From: Combretum micranthum
Lineage: Eukaryota > Streptophyta > Magnoliopsida > Myrtales > Combretaceae
Direction of reading: 5' to 3'
Assembly: GCA_024138025.1 (NCBI GenBank)
Contig: JAMXBD010002729.1
Coordinates: 1-64,000, forward strand
DNA: 64,000 bases
In this document: positions 58,064 through 64,000 of the stretch, in pieces
Layout: every line of letters starts with the position of its first letter
Numbering within the stretch: position 1 is the stretch's first letter
The notes under the pieces: model-generated
What the model was told of the DNA's origin: nothing
Seen by the model: the letters and a program-made list of their open reading frames with translations, nothing else
Databases searched by the model: none
Made by a program: the position numbers and the translations under genes

Positions 58064-60120
58064 ACTTATGTTCTTAATTAAATGGGAATCTGTTTTTCTA
58101 TCTACATATGAGGTAGTGTTATTTTGTGTTTAATATGCGGTTGAATTAGATTTGAATAAGTTACAGCGAATAAATTCATAGAATTCGAATATATGATTTT
58201 CGTATCTATTCATGTTAATTGCAATATCAATTCGTTATTATGCATGATGGAATCAATACGAATATGATTCTGTACGTGATATAATAAAATTCAAAATTTT
58301 AAAAATCGAATCTATTATTATGCATGAGGGGTAAAACAAATCTAATTGGATTAGGTTAACATCGAATATATATATATGTTGATATATCTATATGTGTTTT
58401 TGGCGTTTTTCAATGAGGTTTAAAGGGTTTGATAGATTTTGAATCAATGAAGTTTAGTATGTTTAATATGATTAAACATGTTTCAAAATTTGTTATTCAA
58501 GGGTTGAAAGTTTTGTTCAATCGTTAAACAAATCAACAAATTTCAATCGTGTATGACACGAATTACGATTGTGAATTGTATTAATTTTTTTTTGAAATCG
58601 AATGACATTTTTGCAGTTAAATAATTAAAGTCATGTTTTCCGTATTGTTGTAAATCTGGGTTTTAAGAATCGAATATTTTATTTTGCAATGTTTCGAAAT
58701 ACAAATTGAAAGATTTGATTTTTCAATGAATTTTAAAAGCCAGATTTGATGGATTTTTGTTTTACGAATTAACAAGGACTTATATTTTCAAAGAATCTTC
58801 AAACCCAAAATTTTCAATTTCGTCTAAGTTTCAAGGGCGCTGCTCCTGAAACCCCGCAGGGGATGCTGTCCCCTTGATCTCTACCCATTAACTGGCTAGC
58901 GAGACCACCGCAAGGGGACTCTATCCTCTTGACCCCTACAAAGGGGCATTGTCCCTTTGACCCTGATAAGGGGGCACTACCCTTTAACCCCCACAAGGTG
59001 ACGTTGTCCCCTTGACCTCTATAAGATGCATAGCTTAATTTCATAAGCACTAAATAAAAACAGTTAATATAAAGATTTTTTTAAAAGTTTTAAAATTGTG
59101 TGAATGACTATCATGTGTGCTTATGTTATATGTATAGTGCATAGCATGGCCTTAAGACCCATATGATTGGTAGGTTTTTTCTTCTGGTTTTTATGGGTTG
59201 TAATTTTAAATACAACCTACGTGTCGTTTATTTTATCGTAATATATCTTTTCTACTTATAGAAGTAGGATTTTTGTATCTACTCTTTATTGTAATGAAGA
59301 CAAGGAAATGTCATGAAGACCCCCCTTAATCCATGGTGATGGAGAAATAAGGATCATGAAGAAGATATAAGAAAAATTTGCAACTCAAGACCATGAAGAT
59401 GGTTCTCAGCTTAGGATTGGACCATTGATTTTCATATTGGCTTATGAAAATCAATATAGAATAAGGGGCCATGCTATGACACTTTTTTTCTTTATTCTAT
59501 AAATTTGATATATCATGAGATGATGTATGTATATGTATGTGATACAAAATTTACTACCATGTATGCTTGAATATCCATTATACATGATGATAGAAAATAG
59601 AATAATAATAATTAAAATCCCTCAATAATTTTAAAGTTTAATGCCATCCATGTCAAAAAACCTGTCAAGACTTTGATTACCATAATGTGGGTTTGTCAAA
59701 GTAGAGTGCATTAGGTTATCTTAGTAAGGCAGAATGAGTAATGGTGCTACTCATGAGTTTAACATGATTAGACTTAATTAGGCTATCAAAATGGTTTTGG
59801 GCCTAAGGCATTAGATGGGATTCAAACATACCGAGACATATGATGTCAAGAATCCCATAAATAATCTAAGAGTTACATGTGATGTAATTGGGAAAGAGTT
59901 CCCTACCTGAATAACTTACACTTAAGTTTCATGGCAAAGCTGACTTAAAATTAAGTGAAATATGGTTCTTAGCCCACTAAAATGCAATAATTAAGTATAG
60001 TTACTTAAATAATAAGAGTTATTGATTTAGTGGGAGTTATTATTTGATGCCTAAAAAAAAAAAATATATATATATATATATATAAATTAAACTTAACTTT
60101 GCATATTTAACTGTAGATCA
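58064..60120 (+). other. Leader of copia K
   Basis: Noncoding, AT-rich except for the GC-rich subrepeats at 58832-59028. Ends with an AT microsatellite (about 60060-60084) and CTGTAGATCA before the gag ATG. Short frames here have no family match. Confidence 0.7.
58832..59028. repeat. GC-rich 28-34 bp subrepeats in the K leader
   Basis: About six units built on AAGGGG(C/A)..TGTCCCCTTGACCCC(T/C)AC. Each unit carries AAGGGG and CCCCTT-like arms that can pair. Similar GGGGC/GCCCC leader repeats are known from plant copia elements of this gag type (from memory). Confidence 0.75.
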
Positions 60121-60950
60121 ATGGCTGCAAACAATACTTCACACTTATCTTTGCGATCGGTCCTTGAGAAGGACAAATTAATTGGGACTAATTTTCTAGA
60201 TTGGTTCAGAAACTTGAGAATTGTTCTCAAGAATGAAAAAGAAACTTTATGTCCTTGATGATCCTATTCCTAAGGAACCTCTAGCTAATGCTCCAAGAGC
60301 TCAAAAGGATGCTTATAAGAAGCATTCTGATGACTCTTTGGAAGTGGGACACCCAATGCTTGCAACCATGAGTTCAGAACTTCAAAAGGATCTGGAAAAC
60401 ATGAAGGCTCATGAGATAATCCAGGCCTTACATTCTTGTAAGATGGTTGAAGGAGGTTTAGTAAATGCCCATGTCCTGAAGATGAAAGGATATATTGATC
60501 ATCTTGATAGGGAGGGGTTTCCAATAAGTCAGGAATTTGCTATTGATTTGATCCTAAATTCGCTGCCAGACAGTTATGACCAGTTCGTTAAGAACTACAC
60601 AATGAATAATATGGACAAATCAATCTGTGAATTGCATTCAATGCTTAAGACTGCTGAGGTCAATATCAAAAAGAAGAAGCCCAGCAATATCTTAATGGTT
60701 TAGAAAGGGAAGGGCATGAAAAGGAAGGGTAAAGGAAATGCTAAGGCTGCGAAAGGTTCAAAGCCTAAGCCCAAGCCTAAGCCTAAGCCTAAGCCTAAGC
60801 CTAAAGTAAAGGCTAAACCTCCTAAGGAAGGAGTTTGCTTTCACTGCAATGAACCAGGTCACTAGAAAAGGAACTGCAAACTTTAGAAGATCTAAAAAGG
60901 AAGAAGAGTAGTCAGACTACTGCTTGAGGTATTTATATTATAGAAATAAA
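60121..60950 (+). pseudogene. Copia gag of element K (broken)
   Basis: ATG at 60121: HLSLRSVLEKDKLIGTNFLD, then an extra A in the A-run near 60237 shifts the frame. It continues from 60221 as KKLYVLDDPIPKEPLANAP, SSELQKDLENMKAHEII, CKMVEGGLVNAHVLKMKGYI and LILNSLPDSYDQFVKNY. A stop at 60701-60703 and a short Lys-Pro repeat (about 60760-60812) precede the zinc knuckle CFHCNEPGH-stop-KRNC (about 60837), in which a Trp codon has become TAG. Relative to the family the middle of gag seems shortened between HEII and QALHSC (inference). Confidence 0.88.
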
Positions 60951-61835
60951 TTTATCTTTCTCTACTTCTTGGGTATTAGATACCAGATATGGATCTCACA
61001 TTTGTACAAACGTGTAGGATCTCAGTAAGAGTAGAGATCTAAAGAAGGCGAGGTTAACTTGCGACTGGCCAGTGGAACAAAGGTTGCTGCCCTAGCTGTT
61101 GGAAGTTATGAGTTGAATTTGCCTAGTGGGCTCTTGTTAATGTTGAACAATTGCTACTATGTTCCTACTTTGAGTAGGAACAATATTTATGTTTCATGTT
61201 TGGATATTGAAGGATTTTCATTTATTATTAAGAATAATAAATGCTCCATTTATAATAAAGACATGTTTTATGCAAATGCTGATTTACATGATGGTCTTTA
61301 TGTTCTAAATCTGAAACCTGATAATGTATCTATTTATAACATAAATACTAAAAAACTTAAATATGATGATTGAAATATGACTTACCTATGGCATTGTTGT
61401 CTAGGTCACATAAATGAGAAACACATATTGAAGCTCCATAAGGATGGATTCTTAAATTCATTTGATTTTGAATCATATGAGATATGTAAGACCTATTTAT
61501 TAGGAAAGATGGCCAAAGATCCCTTTACTGGGCACAGTGAAAGGGCAGCGGATTTATTGGGCTTAATACATACTGATGTATATGGCACATTAAGCATTGC
61601 TTCTAGAGAGGTTATTAGTACTTCATCATATTTACTGATGATTTCAGTAGATATGGATATGTCTTTTTGATGAGGCATAAATCTAAATCTTTTGAAATGT
61701 TTAAAACTTTTTAGAATGAAGTACAAAATCAGCCTGGCAAAACTATTAAAATGCTTCGATTAGATCGAGGTGGCGAATATCTAAGCCAAGAATTTAATGA
61801 CCATCTCAGAAATTATGGAATAATTTCACAATACC
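60951..61835 (+). pseudogene. Copia protease and partial integrase of element K
   Basis: The protease relic at 60979 reads DTRYGSHI, with Arg where the family has Gly after Asp-Thr. A linker frame (61059-61373) has LPSGLLLMLNNCYYVPTLSR and DGLYVLNL. The GAG-pre-integrase zinc region is LWHCCLGHINEKHILKLHKD, with only one Cys of the expected pair (CKTYLLGK). The integrase core keeps Asp in IHTDVYG and, after frame changes near 61600-61700, Asp in RLDRGGEYLSQEF. The sequence ends at about 61835, before the third catalytic residue (Glu), so integrase, RT and RNase H are lost. Confidence 0.85.
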
Positions 61836-61992
61836 GATATTTATCTGTAAGAGTTCAGGTTAAGAAATGAGGAAATCAAGTAAAGAGATCTTTTTGAAGA
61901 ATGACGCATAACCCAAGTAACTAGGAATGGTTAGAACCACAAGAAGGAATTTCCAAGTTTTGAGGACAAAACTTTCTTTAAGAGGGGTAGGT
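61836..61992 (+). pseudogene. 3' tail and PPT of another F-type gypsy element
   Basis: After the break in K the sequence reads EFPSFEDKTFFKRG-like in one frame, the usual end of a gypsy polyprotein, then a purine run TTTAAGAGGGGTAGGT before an F-type LTR. Only the last ~150 bp of internal DNA are present, so the element is truncated at its 5' side and joined to K. Confidence 0.6.
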
Positions 61993-64000
61993 TGTAAACC
62001 CCTAAATTTTCAGAATCGGTTTAGCACAAAACCCTAATCGGAAGTCAAACGAAACCCTAAAGATCAACAAAACCCTAGTTTACCGTATCGAACTAAATCC
62101 GGTATTGCCGTTTTCTTTGGCCCTGAAAAACGAAGTTGGGATAATTAGCTCGAATAGTCCGTAATAACCATAGGTTTTATAAAAGTTTCAGTTTCGCAAA
62201 ATTAGGGTGTCCTTCGAACCTGATCGGACACAGTTCTCGAAAAACGTGTCCAGAAGCCCGGACTAGTAAAAATATTCCGAATAGACCGTTAGACTCGTAA
62301 AAATATAAGTTTTCCAAAAATTTCAGTTTCGTAATTTTTCGGCAAGTAAAAATAGCAGATATAGCTATTATACGCGTATTTTCTTACTACCGGTACTTTA
62401 ATTGTCACATTTACTTACATTACACTATTCATTACTATTCTACACTATTCTTCTATCTCTATTTTTCTTACACCTACTCTTACACTCTACATAACCTATA
62501 ATCTTAACTTTTTACCTTTCCCATAACTTTATATCACATCTACCTTACAAATTACATCTTTTATTTTCCAAAAAGTCAAAAAATTAAATCACCCTCCCCC
62601 TCATCACACCATGGCCGGCGCCCATCTCTCTCTTCCCTCTCAAATTGTTTTAATTTTGCATTTATTTTAATCACACAAAAATCACTCCTCAAAATCCTAT
62701 AAATACCCCCCCTCCTCTTTCACTTCTTTCACACATTCACTACCCACAAATTCATACCAAAACCCTCCCAAAATCTCTCAAAACAATTCCACAACAACTT
62801 CCACCAACAACAAAAACCCATAACCATGTAACCATATCAAAATCTTCTTTAGGTAACCACTTTATATTTCTTTCTTCTTCTTCATGCCATGTAACTTTAC
62901 ATGACCATAGTGTGAGTTTCCAAATACTACAAGTTATGGAAACTACATTATGTTCATGAATTGTTCTTGTTCATGTCAATCCATTTATGTTTATGTTGTT
63001 TTATTATTGTTAATGTATCTATACATATACAATTCTTTAGAGCATTAACCTCACTTGCAATTTATTTACTTCATGCAAAGCAATTTATTTACTTTTCCAT
63101 TGCAATTTATTTATCTATTTCTTGTCGAAATAAGACTAGTCTCTAGTCTTAGACTTGTCCTCATCAAGTCAAAACAAGCTTTTCTTTCTTTCATTTTATT
63201 TCTTTATGGACTACTTTACTTCTTAGTCCCGGGAGCCTTGAAAAAGCTAAGACCAATACTTGACTTTATTATTTATGCCTTATGTTATTTTGTTTATTAT
63301 TATTCTAATCTTGTTCATTTAGATTGTTGTCCAAAAGTTTTATTTTCTAAAGATAATCAAATAAAAGAAGGCTTTTTGTCACTTAGGAATAAGTTTATGT
63401 GAAACATAAAAATATAAGATAACAAAATAAACTCATTCATTTTCAAGTTACCAAAAAGATTCATTATGAATTTAGAAACTATTTTTACTTAAAAAGCTAC
63501 TCAAATCTTGTTATTCTACCTTGTTTCCAAAAGAAAATATTTGTTGATACAAAAATGGTTCTTTTTATAATAAGATGGATGACTAAGGAAATTTTAACTA
63601 AAGACCTTGCAAACAAATAGGCAAAGAAAATTTATGGTTTGAAAATAATAAAGATATTTCTTTTCAAGTTACAAGAAGAAGTTAATAAGATTATAGAATT
63701 AGTTTTTCTACAAAAAGTCATTAATTGTTCCACGTTGTTTTTTTTTTTTTTTTTATGAAGAAAACAAATTTTCATGCATGAATGATTATTTTTGAAAATG
63801 AGAAAAAGAATGAAAAATATCAAGTAAGGAATTTTTGCAAAACAAGTAAACAAAGGAATTTACACAAGAAAAATGAAGAATAACATATTTCTTAGAAACT
63901 TCAAATATAGTATTAATATAACTTAAAGAGTAGAAATTTTATTTTCAAAAGTTACTTGGAAAGAGATAAATAAAACCAACATAAAACGTTTTTAGAAAAC
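61993..64000 (+). repeat. F-type 3' LTR, running off the window
   Basis: Starts TGTAAACCCCTAAA and tracks solo LTR B and the F solo LTR: CCTAGTTTACCG, GTGTCCTTCGAACCTGATCGG and TACGCGTATTTTCTTACTACCG blocks, then TATA and CTTTCACACATTCAC. At least 2.0 kb; the end is outside. Confidence 0.85.
62698..62705 (+). promoter_or_regulatory. TATA box of the right-hand F-type LTR
   Basis: TATAAATA followed by CCCCCCTCCTC and CTTCTTTCACACATT, as in 4931-4938. Confidence 0.6.

Larger units (their letters stand above)
41285..61835 (+). mobile_element. Ty1/copia element K, interrupted by solo LTR B and truncated
   Basis: The 5' LTR (41285-41863) starts TGTTAGTGATTGTGCCCTAGG and ends CCCTACA. The PBS begins GTGG, is split by LTR B, and continues at 58049 AGTGGTATCAGAGCC because the TSD AGTGG is duplicated. 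Then come a long leader, gag, protease and the first two thirds of integrase. The sequence stops after the second catalytic Asp of integrase near 61835; RT, RNase H and 3' LTR are missing. The left flank is the 5' LTR of C. Confidence 0.8.

Noticed and set aside
58814..59050. 78-residue minus-strand frame rich in Gly/Ser
   Set aside because: It is a translation of the GC-rich subrepeats in the K leader.
58048..61993. B and the LTR at 61993 as the two LTRs of one gypsy/copia chimera
   Set aside because: B has TSDs AGTGG on both sides and the copia LTR and start of its PBS lie upstream of B, so B is a solo LTR inserted in K.
1..64000. Cellular gene, defence island or biosynthetic cluster
   Set aside because: All readable domains are gag, protease, RT, RNase H, integrase or the Athila ORF; no other family was recognised.

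Overview
The window is plant nuclear DNA, most likely from a eudicot with a repeat-rich genome. It is AT-rich and consists of LTR retrotransposons and solo LTRs in several layers of insertion. I found no intact cellular gene, no rRNA and no intact tRNA gene. The evidence is Ty1/copia and Ty3/gypsy domains in canonical order, initiator-Met, Athila-type and Tat/Ogre-type primer binding sites, polypurine tracts, and exact 5-bp target-site duplications (TSDs) at six insertions. Every element copy that can be read through is broken by stops, frameshifts or truncation. Species cannot be named from the sequence alone.

Left part (1-26914). The window opens inside an LTR of a type called H here. H is split by a minus-strand solo LTR of type G (1163-3151, TSD TAAAT). 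Next comes a 4.2-kb solo LTR of a second gypsy type, F (3782-12906, TSD AATAA), itself split by a complete but defective Ty1/copia element (7005-11884, TSD GTTAC). A stretch without recognisable genes (12912-17342) holds an inverted-repeat, MITE-like segment, an unexplained higher-GC island and an old LTR-like remnant. A complete, dead chromovirus-like gypsy element of type G follows (17348-25852, TSD TATTA).

Right part (26915-61835). This is best read as one deep nest founded on a minus-strand F-type gypsy element, C, which keeps a gag domain and an extra open region upstream of gag but has lost pol. Its 3' LTR side is cut by D, a minus-strand non-autonomous element with a Tat/Ogre-like primer binding site, hairpin-forming tandem arrays and a tRNA-like A-box/B-box module. 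D is in turn cut by an H-type LTR. The 5' LTR of C is cut by a copia element, K. K is cut exactly at its primer binding site by an F-type solo LTR, B (41868-58048, TSD AGTGG), and B is cut by a relatively young 13-kb Athila-type element (43028-56048, TSD AGACC). The Athila copy has gag, protease, RT, RNase H, integrase and a nearly intact downstream ORF placed directly behind a splice-acceptor-like site, plus arrays of GCCGGC palindromes in the LTRs and in the pol-ORF3 spacer.

Right edge (61836-64000). K stops before the third catalytic residue of its integrase and abuts the 3' tail and start of the 3' LTR of another F-type gypsy element, which runs off the window.

The genes do not form a cellular pathway; each set was one element's own replication machinery. 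The items most worth following up are structural: the nesting chronology, the tRNA-like module in D, the hairpin arrays, the GCCGGC arrays, the extra ORF of C and the solo LTR inserted in a primer binding site.
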